Part shown: positions 41,174 through 49,232 of the stretch, one piece after another
Layout: each line of letters opens with the position of its first letter
How positions within the stretch are numbered: the first letter of the stretch is position 1
Origin: Streptomyces sp. NBC_00287
Lineage (GTDB): Bacteria; Actinomycetota; Actinomycetes; Streptomycetales; Streptomycetaceae
Reading direction: 5' to 3'
DNA length: 64,000 nucleotides
NCBI RefSeq assembly: GCF_036173105.1
Contig: NZ_CP108053.1
Location: forward strand, 6,014,001-6,078,000
Notes under the pieces: model-generated
What the model saw: only the letters and a program-made list of their open reading frames with translations
Told to the model about the DNA's origin: nothing
Database searches by the model: none
Position numbers and translations under genes: made by a program

Positions 41174-42499
41174 GTGGTGACCAGCACAAAGCGCCACAAG
41201 CCCGACCGGCGCACCTACGTTCTCGACACCAGCGTCCTGCTGGCCGACCCGCACGCCCTGAACCGCTTCGACGAGCACGAAGTCGTGCTCCCCATCGTCG
41301 TGGTCACGGAGCTGGAGGCCAAGCGGCACCATCCCGAACTCGGCTACTTCGCCCGGCAGGCGCTCCGTCTGCTGGACGACTTCCGGGTCCGGCACGGTCG
41401 CCTCGACGCCCCCATCCCGATCGGGGACCTGGGCGGGACCGTCCGTGTCGAGCTCAATCACTCGGACCCCAGCGTTCTGCCGTCCGGCTACCGCCTGGGG
41501 GACAACGACTCCCGCATCCTCGCGGTCGCCCGCAATCTTCAGGCCGAGGGGTTCGACGTCACCGTTGTGTCGAAGGACCTCCCGCTGAGGATCAAGGCCT
41601 CGTCCGTCGGGCTCCTCGCCGAGGAGTACCGCGCCGAGCTCGCCATCACGGACGCCTCCGGCTGGACCGGAATGTCCGAACTGACCCTGCCCGGCGAGCA
41701 GGTGGACATCCTCTTCGAGGAGGGGCACGCGTATGTGCCCGAGGCGGCGGAGCTGCCGGTGCACACCGGGCTCACCATCCAGTCCGAGCGCGGCAAGGCG
41801 CTGGGCCGGGTGACGGCCGAGGGCAACGTCCGTCTGGTGCGGGGCGATCGGGAAGCGTTCGGCATCAAGGGGCGCAGCGCCGAGCAACGGATCGCGCTCG
41901 ACCTGCTGCTCGATCCGGATGTGGGGATCGTGTCGATGGGCGGCCGGGCCGGCACCGGCAAGTCGGCGCTGGCGCTGTGCGCCGGGCTCGAGGCGGTCCT
42001 GGAGCGCCGTCAGCACCAGAAGGTGATGGTCTTCCGGCCGCTGTACGCGGTGGGCGGGCAGGAACTCGGCTATCTGCCCGGCTCCGAGGCCGAGAAGATG
42101 AGCCCCTGGGCACAGGCGGTCTTCGACACGCTGTCCGCGGTCACCAGCCGTGAGGTCATCGAGGAGGTCACCGCGCGCGGGATGCTGGAGGTCCTGCCGC
42201 TCACCCATATCCGCGGGCGCTCGCTGCACGACGCGTTTGTGATCGTGGACGAGGCACAGTCGCTGGAACGGAATGTCCTGCTGACCGTTCTGTCCCGAAT
42301 CGGCGCGAATTCACGGGTGGTTCTGACCCATGACGTGGCCCAGCGGGACAACCTCCGGGTCGGGCGCTACGACGGTGTCGTCGCCGTCGTGGAGAAGCTG
42401 AAGGGGCATCCGCTCTTCGCGCATGTCACGCTGACGCGGTCCGAGAGGTCCCAGATCGCGGCGCTTGTGACCGAAATGCTGGAGGACGGGCACATCTGA
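41174..42499 (+). CDS. PIN-PhoH fusion ATPase
   Basis: The 441-residue protein starts at one of two GTG codons (41174 or 41177). An N-terminal PIN domain ([36 protein letters not shown]) is joined to a PhoH-type P-loop ATPase. The latter has [15 protein letters not shown] (Walker A) and [14 protein letters not shown] (Walker B). PIN-PhoH proteins of this design behave as RNA helicase/ribonucleases in actinobacteria (PhoH2 type). It is a conserved housekeeping gene outside a toxin-antitoxin context. Confidence 0.9.
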   Translation: MVTSTKRHKPDRRTYVLDTSVLLADPHALNRFDEHEVVLPIVVVTELEAKRHHPELGYFARQALRLLDDFRVRHGRLDAPIPIGDLGGTVRVELNHSDPSVLPSGYRLGDNDSRILAVARNLQAEGFDVTVVSKDLPLRIKASSVGLLAEEYRAELAITDASGWTGMSELTLPGEQVDILFEEGHAYVPEAAELPVHTGLTIQSERGKALGRVTAEGNVRLVRGDREAFGIKGRSAEQRIALDLLLDPDVGIVSMGGRAGTGKSALALCAGLEAVLERRQHQKVMVFRPLYAVGGQELGYLPGSEAEKMSPWAQAVFDTLSAVTSREVIEEVTARGMLEVLPLTHIRGRSLHDAFVIVDEAQSLERNVLLTVLSRIGANSRVVLTHDVAQRDNLRVGRYDGVVAVVEKLKGHPLFAHVTLTRSERSQIAALVTEMLEDGHI

Positions 42500-42543
42500 A
42501 CCAAGTGCCCCGAGTGCTCAACTTGAGGTAGCTACCCGTCAGT

Positions 42544-42588
42544 TGGCGCCGTCCGACAAAGGCCTAGAGCCTAGTTGGGCGGCGCCTT
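42544..42588 (+). terminator. Hairpin after the PhoH gene
   Basis: TTGGCGCCGTCCGAC pairs with GTTGGGCGGCGCC with one or two imperfect positions, around a loop that itself contains AGGCCTAGAGCCT. It lies about 45 bases after the PhoH stop. No U-tract is present. Confidence 0.6.
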
Positions 42589-42629
42589 GGCGTGTTGCTG
42601 TTTCTCAGAACTCCCTGGGCCAAACGAGA

Positions 42630-42643
42630 TGTGAGCTTTCACA
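42630..42643. promoter_or_regulatory. CRP-like palindrome
   Basis: TGTGAGCTTTCACA is a perfect TGTGA/TCACA inverted repeat but with a four-base rather than six-base spacer. Streptomyces Crp acts on some muralytic genes, so the site is worth noting. The spacing departs from the known motif. Confidence 0.35.
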
Positions 42644-42704
42644 CGCAACACAGAATTGCCTTGCGGCGTCCGGGTGCGGCAGAGTCTCACTCCTGTCAGG
42701 CCCC

Positions 42705-42781
42705 GCATACGACACATCTGTACCCCCAGCGGTACGGCACAACTTGAGAAGCACCGCTAACTCCATAGCGTCGTCGTATGC
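42705..42781 (+). promoter_or_regulatory. Structured RNA leader candidate
   Basis: GCATACGAC (42705-42713) is perfectly complementary to GTCGTATGC (42773-42781), and inside it AGCGGT (42728-42733) pairs with ACCGCT (42753-42758). This nested fold lies about 145 bases before the transglycosylase start and would sit in its 5' untranslated region. Hallmarks of the c-di-AMP (ydaO) riboswitch, known before other streptomycete muralytic genes, are not evident. Confidence 0.45.
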
Positions 42782-42926
42782 CGCCCGCGCACCACGCGGC
42801 GCTCCCCGCAAGGGAGTTGCCCACCGGGCCCGTGCCTCCCGTGACCCCGCAGTTGGGAGGCCAGTGCCAGGGGCACGATTGCGTCCGCCAGGGTCACCGA
42901 AGCGGGCGATGCTGGAAGGAAACCGT

Positions 42927-43619
42927 GTGAGCCGGATCTCGGTCCGGGGATTCGCAGTGGTCTCGGCCACCGCGGTCACCGCCGTCGGAAGCGTTGTCGG
43001 CGTTGCCTCGGGCAGCACCGCGCAGAACAACGACGCCGAAGCGACGGCAGCCGACGCAACGCTCCTCGCGGACATACCCACGGGCCAGCAGGCCCAGGTG
43101 CAGACCGCGTCCCTGACGCAGCAGGCGAACGTCCAGGCGATTGCCGCGGACGCGAGCGCCAAGAAGGACGCGGAGGCAGCCGCCCGTAAGGCGGCCGCCC
43201 AGACCGCGATCGACAAGAAGGAGGCCGCCGAGAAGGCGGCCAAGGCTGCCGAGGAAGCCAAGGAGCGCGAAGAGGCCGAGGCGAAGGCCTCCCGGTCCTC
43301 GTCCAGCTTCCCTGTGCAGAGCTCGTACAGCATCGCGCAGATCCAGGCGATGGCGCAGTCGATGGTGCCGTCCGGCCAGTACCAGTGTTTCAGCAACATC
43401 GTGGACCACGAGTCCAGCTGGAACTACAAGGCCGTGAACCCCTCCTCCGGCGCGTACGGACTCTTCCAGGCCCTCCCGGCCGGCAAGTACGCCTCCGCCG
43501 GCTCGGACTGGCAGACGAACCCGGCGACCCAGATCAAGTGGGGCCTCAACTACATGAACGAGCGGTACGGCAGTCCCTGTGACGCCTGGTCGTTCTGGCA
43601 GGCGAACCACTGGTACTAG
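42927..43619 (+). CDS. Secreted lytic transglycosylase
   Basis: The 230-residue precursor starts at the GTG at 42927, which has GGAAGGA six bases upstream; the ATG at 42909 lacks a site. The signal peptide ends near ASGS (about 29-31). A Lys/Glu/Ala-rich coiled coil (about 65-115) leads to a C-terminal SLT-type catalytic domain (about 128-230). That domain has NIVDHESSWNYKAVNPSSGAYGLFQALP, with catalytic Glu in HESSW, and ends WSFWQANHWY. It cleaves peptidoglycan. A clear terminator follows. Confidence 0.92.
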   Translation: MSRISVRGFAVVSATAVTAVGSVVGVASGSTAQNNDAEATAADATLLADIPTGQQAQVQTASLTQQANVQAIAADASAKKDAEAAARKAAAQTAIDKKEAAEKAAKAAEEAKEREEAEAKASRSSSSFPVQSSYSIAQIQAMAQSMVPSGQYQCFSNIVDHESSWNYKAVNPSSGAYGLFQALPAGKYASAGSDWQTNPATQIKWGLNYMNERYGSPCDAWSFWQANHWY

Positions 43620-43640
43620 GTTCACCGCTCAACCTTGCTC

Positions 43641-43668
43641 AGCCCCTCACCGTCTTTGGTGGGGGGCT
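43641..43668 (+). terminator. Terminator after transglycosylase gene
   Basis: AGCCCCTCACC (43641-43651) pairs with GGTGGGGGGCT (43658-43668), with one wobble pair, around GTCTTT, and is followed by a short T run. It lies 22 bases after the stop. Confidence 0.85.
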
Positions 43669-43738
43669 TTGCCATGTACGGTCGGACCGGACGACTCCGG
43701 GGGGAGTGGTGGGGAAAGACGGGGGAAGAGGACGGATC

Positions 43739-45043
43739 ATGTCGCGAGTGCCAGGGTGGCTCGGTCGGCTCGGGGCCCGACTGACGCGGATGGGCGAGCG
43801 GTTGGACCAGCGCCGCGCGGAGGTGGAGCGCGAGAGCGACGACTCCCTGCCGACGCCCGCGTCACCGCCTGCGTCCGCGTCCGCGCCGACACCGCCGCCC
43901 ACCGACAAGGTGCCGCCGCCCCCCGATCCCGCGCCCGCCGCTCCGGCGCGGCCGGATCCCGCGCTGGCCGTGCCGTGGGGTGTGCGGGTCGCCGCCGAGG
44001 CCGGATGGCGGCTGCTGGTGCTGGCCGGCACCGTGTGGGTGCTGATGCGGGTCATCAGCGCCGTACAGCTGGTGGTGCTGGCGTTCGTGGCCGCGCTGTT
44101 GATGACGGCGCTGCTCCAGCCGACCGTGGCCCGGCTGCGTCGCTACGGCGTCCCGCGGGGCCTTGCGACCGCGCTCACCGCGATCCTGGGCTTCGTCGTG
44201 ATGGGCCTGATGGGCTGGTTTGTCACCTGGCAGGTGATGGAGAACATCGACAACCTCTCCGACCAGGTCCAGGACGGCATCGACGAGCTGCGCAACTGGC
44301 TGCTGGACAGCCCCTTCCACGTCACCGACAAGCAGATCAACGACATCGCCGAGAATCTGCGCGACACCATCGGCGCCAACACCGACGAGATCACCTCGGC
44401 GGGCCTGGAGGGTGTCACGGTCATCGTCGAGGCGCTGACCGGCATCCTGCTGGCCGCCTTCTCGACGCTCTTCCTCCTCTACGACGGCAAGCGCATCTGG
44501 GAGTGGGCGCTGAAGCTGGTGCCGGCTGCGGCGCGGCCGGGGGTGGCCGGGGCCGGTCCGGCGGCCTGGCGCACGCTGACGGCGTATGTGCGCGGCACGG
44601 TGATCGTGGCGTTGATCGACGCCATCTTCATCGGTATCGGCATCTACTTCCTGGATGTGCCGATGGCCGTCCCGCTGGCCGTCTTCATCTTCCTGTTCTC
44701 CTTCATCCCGCTCGTGGGCGCGGTGGCCTCCGGCGCGCTGGCGGTCGTGGTCGCGCTGGTGACGCAGGGCGTGTTCACGGCGGTGATGACGCTGGCGGTG
44801 GTGCTTGCGGTCCAGCAGATCGAGGGCCACATCCTCCAGCCGTTCATCCTGGGCCGCGCGGTCCGGGTCCACCCGCTGGCCGTGGTCCTCTCGGTCGCGG
44901 CGGGCGGCCTGGTCGCGGGCATCGGCGGCGCGGTGGTGGCCGTACCGCTGGTGGCGGTGACGAACACGGTGGTGGGTTATCTGAAGGCGTACGCCCAGAA
45001 CGCCGAAGGCCCTGTCCACCGAAGTGAACAGGGCCGGCAGTAA
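43739..45043 (+). CDS. AI-2E family (PerM-like) membrane transporter
   Basis: The 434-residue product starts at the ATG at 43739 behind GGAAGAGGAC. A basic N-terminus and a long Pro/Ala linker precede eight or so membrane helices. The AI-2E/PerM family features GTVIVALIDAIFIGIGIYFLDVP, FIFLFSFIPLVGAVASG and QQIEGHILQPFILGRAVRVHPLAV are all present. Members export signals or act as cation antiporters; the substrate here is unknown. A hairpin overlaps its 3' end. Confidence 0.9.
   Translation: MSRVPGWLGRLGARLTRMGERLDQRRAEVERESDDSLPTPASPPASASAPTPPPTDKVPPPPDPAPAAPARPDPALAVPWGVRVAAEAGWRLLVLAGTVWVLMRVISAVQLVVLAFVAALLMTALLQPTVARLRRYGVPRGLATALTAILGFVVMGLMGWFVTWQVMENIDNLSDQVQDGIDELRNWLLDSPFHVTDKQINDIAENLRDTIGANTDEITSAGLEGVTVIVEALTGILLAAFSTLFLLYDGKRIWEWALKLVPAAARPGVAGAGPAAWRTLTAYVRGTVIVALIDAIFIGIGIYFLDVPMAVPLAVFIFLFSFIPLVGAVASGALAVVVALVTQGVFTAVMTLAVVLAVQQIEGHILQPFILGRAVRVHPLAVVLSVAAGGLVAGIGGAVVAVPLVAVTNTVVGYLKAYAQNAEGPVHRSEQGRQ
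45008..45035. terminator. Hairpin at the end of the AI-2E gene
   Basis: GGCCCTGT (45008-45015) and ACAGGGCC (45028-45035) form an eight-pair stem inside the last codons. It lies at the junction of the converging transporter and ahpD genes and can act on both. Confidence 0.7.
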
Positions 45044-45049
45044 GGCGGT

Positions 45050-45583
45050 TTACGCGGAGAGCACCGCTTCCGTCTCCAGGGTCACACCGACCGCCTGGAT
45101 CACGGACGCGATCTTGAACGCCTCCTGGACGACCTCGCGCTCGATGCCGGCCTTGCGCAGCACCTGCTCGTGCGAGTCGAGGCACATGCCGCAGCCGTTG
45201 ATGGCGGAGACCGCGAAGGACCACAGCTCGAAGTCGACCTTGTCGACACCGGGGTTGCCGATGACGTTCATCCGCAGACCCGCGCGCATCGTGCCGTACT
45301 CGTGGTCCGACAGCAGATGGCGGGTGCGGTAGAAGACGTTGTTCATCGCCATGATGGCGGCGGCCGACTTGGCGGCCGTGTACGCCTCCGGCGTCAGGTT
45401 CGCCTTCGCCTCCGGCTCCAGTTCGCGCAGCACGATCGGGGAGCGCGAGGCGATGGCGGTCGCCAGCACGGTGCCCCACAGCTGCTGAGCCGGGAGGTCG
45501 GAGTTGCCGATGACCGAGCCCAGGTTGAGCTTCAGGTCCTTGGCGTAGTCCGGGACGGCGGACTTGAGGGAGTCGAGCGACAT
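45050..45583 (-). CDS. ahpD: Alkyl hydroperoxide reductase AhpD
   Basis: This 177-residue protein has the CxxC active site and His in [19 protein letters not shown], the AhpD fold. It recycles AhpC. It lies seven bases downstream of ahpC in the same direction, as in other streptomycetes, and is presumably OxyR-controlled through the ahpC promoter. Length is normal for the family. Confidence 0.96.
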   Translation of the reverse strand: MSLDSLKSAVPDYAKDLKLNLGSVIGNSDLPAQQLWGTVLATAIASRSPIVLRELEPEAKANLTPEAYTAAKSAAAIMAMNNVFYRTRHLLSDHEYGTMRAGLRMNVIGNPGVDKVDFELWSFAVSAINGCGMCLDSHEQVLRKAGIEREVVQEAFKIASVIQAVGVTLETEAVLSA

Positions 45584-45589
45584 CTCAGG

Positions 45590-46144
45590 TCACTCCCCGG
45601 CCAGCAGCTTGACCGCGTCCAGGGTCTCGTCGCCCTTGCTCCAGTTGCACGGGCAGAGCTCGTCGGTCTGCAGCGCGTCGAGGACCCGCAGGACCTCCTT
45701 GGGGTTACGGCCGACGGAGCCGGCGGTGACCATCGTGAACTGGATCTCGCGGTTCGGGTCCACCATGAAGACGGCGCGCTGCGCGAAGCCGTCCTCGCCC
45801 TCGATGCCGAGGTCGCGCATCAGCTCGTGCTTGGAGTCGGCCAGCATCGGGAACGGCAGGTCGGTCAGGTCCGGGTGGTCCTTGCGCCAGGCGTGGTGGA
45901 CGAACTCGGAGTCACCGGAGAAGCCGAGGATCTGCGCGTCGCGGTCGGCGAACTCCTCGTTCAGCTTGCCGAACGCGGCGATCTCGGTCGGGCACACGAA
46001 AGTGAAGTCCTTGGGCCACGCAAAAGCCACGAGCCACTTGCCCTCGTAGGACTTGTGGTGGATCTGCTCGAACTCCTTGCCCTTCTCCAGCGAGACACAG
46101 GCGGTCAGTTCGAACTCGGGGAACTTGTCACCAACAGTGAGCAC
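45590..46144 (-). CDS. ahpC: Alkyl hydroperoxide reductase AhpC (peroxiredoxin)
   Basis: The 184-residue protein starts at the GTG at 46142-46144 with GGAGA seven bases upstream; an upstream in-frame ATG at 46192 lacks a site. The peroxidatic cysteine is in FTFVCPTEIAAF and the resolving cysteine in ELCPCNW. It reduces hydroperoxides with AhpD. It is divergent from oxyR across a short promoter region. Confidence 0.96.
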   Translation of the reverse strand: MLTVGDKFPEFELTACVSLEKGKEFEQIHHKSYEGKWLVAFAWPKDFTFVCPTEIAAFGKLNEEFADRDAQILGFSGDSEFVHHAWRKDHPDLTDLPFPMLADSKHELMRDLGIEGEDGFAQRAVFMVDPNREIQFTMVTAGSVGRNPKEVLRVLDALQTDELCPCNWSKGDETLDAVKLLAGE

Positions 46145-46227
46145 ACGCTCTCCTTGCAGCGAAGAAGCGTCCGGATCGCGGACGCTTCCCATGGGTTGGA
46201 CGGGCCCGATGCTGGCACAAGGTGCAT

Positions 46228-46256
46228 TGATTAGATAAATCGCTATACTCGGTCAA
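46228..46256 (-). promoter_or_regulatory. Probable ahpC promoter / OxyR target region
   Basis: On the minus strand TTGACC (46251-46256) and TAATCA (46228-46233) stand 17 bases apart, a sound -35/-10 pair for ahpC. The AT-rich interval also holds TATACT on the plus strand for oxyR. OxyR binding between divergent oxyR and ahpC is established in S. coelicolor; here it is inferred from arrangement. Confidence 0.6.
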
Positions 46257-46277
46257 GTTGATCGGAGGCGGTTATCG

Positions 46278-47237
46278 GTGACTGTGGGTAATGCGGGTGC
46301 CAAGAAGCGGCTGCCCAGTCTGGCCCAGCTGCGGGCCTTCGCGGCCGTCGCGGAGCATCTGCACTTCCGGGACGCGGCCGCCGCCATCGGCATGAGCCAG
46401 CCCGCGCTGTCCGGCGCCGTCGCCGCGCTGGAGGAGACGCTCGGCGTCACCCTCCTCGAGCGTACGACCCGCAAGGTGCTGCTCTCCGAGGCCGGCGAGC
46501 GGCTCGCCGTACGGGCGAAGGCCGTACTGGACGAGGTGGGCGCGCTGTTGGAGGAGGCGGAGGCGGTACGGGCGCCCTTCACCGGGGTGCTCCGGCTCGG
46601 GGTCATCCCGACCGTCGCGCCCTATCTGCTGCCGACCGTCCTGCGGCTGGTCCACGACCGCTACCCGGACCTCGACCTTCAGGTCCACGAGGAACAGACC
46701 GCGAGCCTCGCCGACGGACTGCAGACCGGCCGCCTCGACCTGCTGCTGCTCGCCGTCCCGCTCGGCGTGCCCGGAATCACCGAACTCCCGCTGTTCGACG
46801 AGGACTTCGTGCTGGTCACCCCGTTGGACCACGCGCTCGGCGGCCGGGAGGGCATTCCGCGCCAGGCGCTGAAGGAGCTGAATCTGCTGCTCCTGGACGA
46901 GGGGCACTGTCTGCGCGACCAGGCCCTCGACATCTGCCGGGAAGCGGGCCGCGAGGACGCCCCCGTCACCACCACGGCGGCCGGTCTGTCCACGCTGGTC
47001 CAGCTCGTCGCGGGCGGACTCGGCGTCACCCTGCTGCCGCGCACCGCCGTCAAGGTCGAGACGACCCGCAGCAACCAGCTGCTGACCGGCTGCTTCTCCG
47101 ACCCGGCCCCCACCCGCCGGATCGCCCTCGCCATGCGCACGGGCGCGGCCCGCGGCGCGGAGTACCAGGAGTTGGCGGCGGCTCTGCGCGAGGCGCTGCG
47201 GCCTCTGCCCGTGCGTGTGGTGGACGGCGGGGAATGA
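46278..47237 (+). CDS. oxyR: LysR-type peroxide sensor OxyR
   Basis: This 319-residue regulator starts at the GTG at 46278 behind GGAGG. The N-terminal helix-turn-helix (FAAVAEHLHFRDAAAAIGMSQPALSGAVAALEETLG) and periplasmic-binding-like effector domain are complete. The redox cysteines expected in OxyR are visible in LLLDEGHCLRDQALDICREAG. It is divergent from ahpC-ahpD, the classic arrangement. Confidence 0.94.
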   Translation: MTVGNAGAKKRLPSLAQLRAFAAVAEHLHFRDAAAAIGMSQPALSGAVAALEETLGVTLLERTTRKVLLSEAGERLAVRAKAVLDEVGALLEEAEAVRAPFTGVLRLGVIPTVAPYLLPTVLRLVHDRYPDLDLQVHEEQTASLADGLQTGRLDLLLLAVPLGVPGITELPLFDEDFVLVTPLDHALGGREGIPRQALKELNLLLLDEGHCLRDQALDICREAGREDAPVTTTAAGLSTLVQLVAGGLGVTLLPRTAVKVETTRSNQLLTGCFSDPAPTRRIALAMRTGAARGAEYQELAAALREALRPLPVRVVDGGE

Positions 47238-47422
47238 TCAAGAGGCGCAAGAGTATTCGATCAAATGAGCCCCGAACAAAGCGATTTGAACAGACTGGGA
47301 TATCAACTTCCGTCAACTAGAGGCAGGTCGGGAATCCGGGGCCGGAATATGCCTACCGGCTGATAAACATTCCCCCCTCAGCGCTACGCGTGAGGCGTAT
47401 GTGCGAGAGGCCAAGGGGAGTG

Positions 47423-48322
47423 ATGTCGGGCTACCACCACCTGGCACGGGCCCTGGCCGCGTGTGGGCGCGACGGCTTCACGGGGGCGCTGCGGGTCGCC
47501 GGCAGGCCGGGCGGCACCGTCCACTTCAGGGACGGACTCGTCGTCGCCGCCGAGTCGCCCGGCGCGCCCGGCCCCGAGGCGCTGCTGCTGCGCTCCGGCC
47601 GGATCAGCGGCGAGCAGTGGTCCGCGCTGGTACGGGAGTCGGGCGGGGCGCGCTGGCCCGCGGCCGGGCTCGTCGCCCAGGGCTACGCGGGCGATGCCCA
47701 ACTGCGGGTGGTCTGTGTGATGGCGCTGCACGACGCCGCGTTCGCCATCGCCGCGGGCCGGGTGGACGACTGTCGGCGCAGCTCCCGTAACGGCCCCTTC
47801 GCGCCGGTCGCGGTCGGCGAGCCCCCGGGACGTCTGCTTCAGGACACGGCACGCAAGCTCGCCGCCCTCGAAGCGCTGCCCCGCCCCGTGCACCCCGACC
47901 GCGAACGCCCCCTGCCCGGCCCTGAGCCGGAGGGCCTGCCCACCGCGCTCCAACGCGATCTGCTCGCCCACGCCGACGGCCGCAGCACCGCCCGCGACCT
48001 CGCCTTTCGCACCGGGCGGAGTGTCTACACCGTCACCGTCGAGGTGGCCCGGATGCTTGGTGACGGTCTTCTGGTGTGCGCCGCGGCATCCGAGCCGGTG
48101 GTCCGGATCCACCCGCCCCCCGACGGCGCCGGCGTCCGCCCCCGCGAGCCGGAGCCGGTCGAACCTCCCCTCAGGCCCCCCACGCCCCCGACGCCCCCCA
48201 CCCCCGACGCCCTGCCCCGCCGTGAACCGGGCGCCAGTGGCATCGCCGAAGTGCTCGCCCCGGAAAGGTCCGCGGCGAGCTGGAAATGGTTCTTCCGCCT
48301 GAGGAACGGAACTGCCAAATGA
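47423..48322 (+). CDS. DUF4388-like protein with winged-helix end
   Basis: The 299-residue product starts at the ATG at 47423 directly behind AAGGGGAG. Residues 1-75 resemble a DUF4388/PATAN domain (GFTGALRVAGRPGGTVHFRDGLVVAAESPG). About 165-225 form a winged-helix (LQRDLLAHADGRSTARDLAFRTGRSVYTVTVEVARMLGDGLLV). The tail is Pro/Thr-rich (PPTPPTPPTP) and ends with a Trp-Phe segment. It leads two roadblock genes and probably signals with them. Confidence 0.72.
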   Translation: MSGYHHLARALAACGRDGFTGALRVAGRPGGTVHFRDGLVVAAESPGAPGPEALLLRSGRISGEQWSALVRESGGARWPAAGLVAQGYAGDAQLRVVCVMALHDAAFAIAAGRVDDCRRSSRNGPFAPVAVGEPPGRLLQDTARKLAALEALPRPVHPDRERPLPGPEPEGLPTALQRDLLAHADGRSTARDLAFRTGRSVYTVTVEVARMLGDGLLVCAAASEPVVRIHPPPDGAGVRPREPEPVEPPLRPPTPPTPPTPDALPRREPGASGIAEVLAPERSAASWKWFFRLRNGTAK

Positions 48323-48364
48323 GTCGGACGAACAGATGTGAACAGCAATAGGGGAGTTGAAGAC

Positions 48365-48757
48365 ATGGACCACGAAGCGCTGGCGCGGGAAATGCGCGGT
48401 CTGCGTGAACAGGTGACCGGAATCACCGATACCGCGGTCGCGGCCGCCGACGGACTGCTGATCGCCGCCGACACCGCCGACTCCATCGAACCGGAGAGCC
48501 TCGCCGCCCTCGCCGCCGCCGGCCTCGGACTCGCCCGGCGCACCGCCCAGGCCGCGGAACGCGGCACCCTGCGCCGGACGGTGACCTACGGCAGCCACGG
48601 CTGCGCCGCTCTGTACGCCGTCGGCGACAACGCGCTGATGGTCGTCCTCGGCGACGAGGGCCTGGACCTGGACCGTCTGCATCAGGCGACCCAGCCGGCC
48701 CTGCGCCGGATCGACTCGATCCTGACCAGGACCGAGAAAGCAACGGAAGGTGTCTGA
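48365..48757 (+). CDS. Roadblock/LC7-type protein 1
   Basis: This 130-residue protein has the roadblock/LC7 (MglB-like) fold pattern: ITDTAVAAADGLLIAADTAD, HGCAALYAVGDNALMVVLGDEGLDLDRLHQAT. Members regulate small GTPases or signalling kinases. It begins 42 bases after the DUF4388-like gene and ends four bases before the next gene. No Cvn-type GTPase or kinase is adjacent. Confidence 0.78.
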   Translation: MDHEALAREMRGLREQVTGITDTAVAAADGLLIAADTADSIEPESLAALAAAGLGLARRTAQAAERGTLRRTVTYGSHGCAALYAVGDNALMVVLGDEGLDLDRLHQATQPALRRIDSILTRTEKATEGV

Positions 48758-48761
48758 GCAC

Positions 48762-49190
48762 ATGGCGACCAAGCGGATGACCCCCGGTTTCTCCGACCAG
48801 GTGATGGGCCTGGTCAAGTCCCTGCGGACGGACGCCCCCGACTGTGTGGCCTCGGGCGTGGTCGACATGTCCACCGGCATGCTGCTGTCGTACGAGACGA
48901 TCGACAACCACCCGCCGGAGGTGCTGGATCTGCTGGCGGGAGCGACCCTCGACCTGTTCCAGGGGCGGACGGTCGTGATGATCGAGGACGTCTTCAAGGA
49001 GCGCCGGGGGATCGAGAGCGACCAGCACTTCTTCCAGGAGATCCTCGTCAACAGCGAGAACCTCACCCATCTTTTCGTGCGCATGACCGAGCAGCAGGAT
49101 GTCGTCGCCGTGGTCGTCTGCCGTAAGTCGGTGAATGTGGGCATGCTGTTCGCCCAGGTCAGACGGGTGGTGCGGGAGTACAGCCTGTGA
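48762..49190 (+). CDS. Roadblock-like protein 2
   Basis: This 142-residue protein has GVVDMSTGMLLSYETIDNHPPEVLDLLAGATLDLF and LTHLFVRMTEQQDVVAVVVCRKSVNVGMLFAQVR. It is a strand-rich profilin-like pattern close to roadblock proteins. Together with the two genes before it, it forms a compact three-gene unit closed by a strong terminator. Function unknown. Confidence 0.72.
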   Translation: MATKRMTPGFSDQVMGLVKSLRTDAPDCVASGVVDMSTGMLLSYETIDNHPPEVLDLLAGATLDLFQGRTVVMIEDVFKERRGIESDQHFFQEILVNSENLTHLFVRMTEQQDVVAVVVCRKSVNVGMLFAQVRRVVREYSL

Positions 49191-49197
49191 GTAGGAG

Positions 49198-49229
49198 CGG
49201 GCCCCTCCCCGGCGTCGGGGAGGGGCCCG
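49198..49229. terminator. Bidirectional terminator
   Basis: CGGGCCCCTCCCC (49198-49210) pairs perfectly with GGGGAGGGGCCCG (49217-49229) around GGCGTC. It lies eight bases after the roadblock gene and just before the stop of the converging permease gene. Confidence 0.9.
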
Positions 49230-49232
49230 TGC

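Larger units (their letters stand above)
42500..42926. other. Intergenic region and leader of transglycosylase gene
   Basis: These 427 bases hold no gene. From left to right they contain a long hairpin probably ending phoH, a TGTGAGCTTTCACA palindrome (42630-42643), and a nested long-range inverted repeat (42705-42781). Two more hairpins follow (CTCCCCGCAAGGGAG near 42820, GCCTCCC...GGGAGGC near 42835-42865). The leader is therefore highly structured. Confidence 0.6.

Noticed and set aside
40935-41180. Small gene between uppS and phoH
   Set aside because: The 81-residue frame is Arg/Pro-rich, has no ribosome binding site and runs across the phoH start region.
42600-42926. c-di-AMP (ydaO) riboswitch before the transglycosylase
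   Set aside because: Expected because other streptomycete muralytic genes have it, but the conserved GGGACCCA- and GGTGAATC-type segments are absent.
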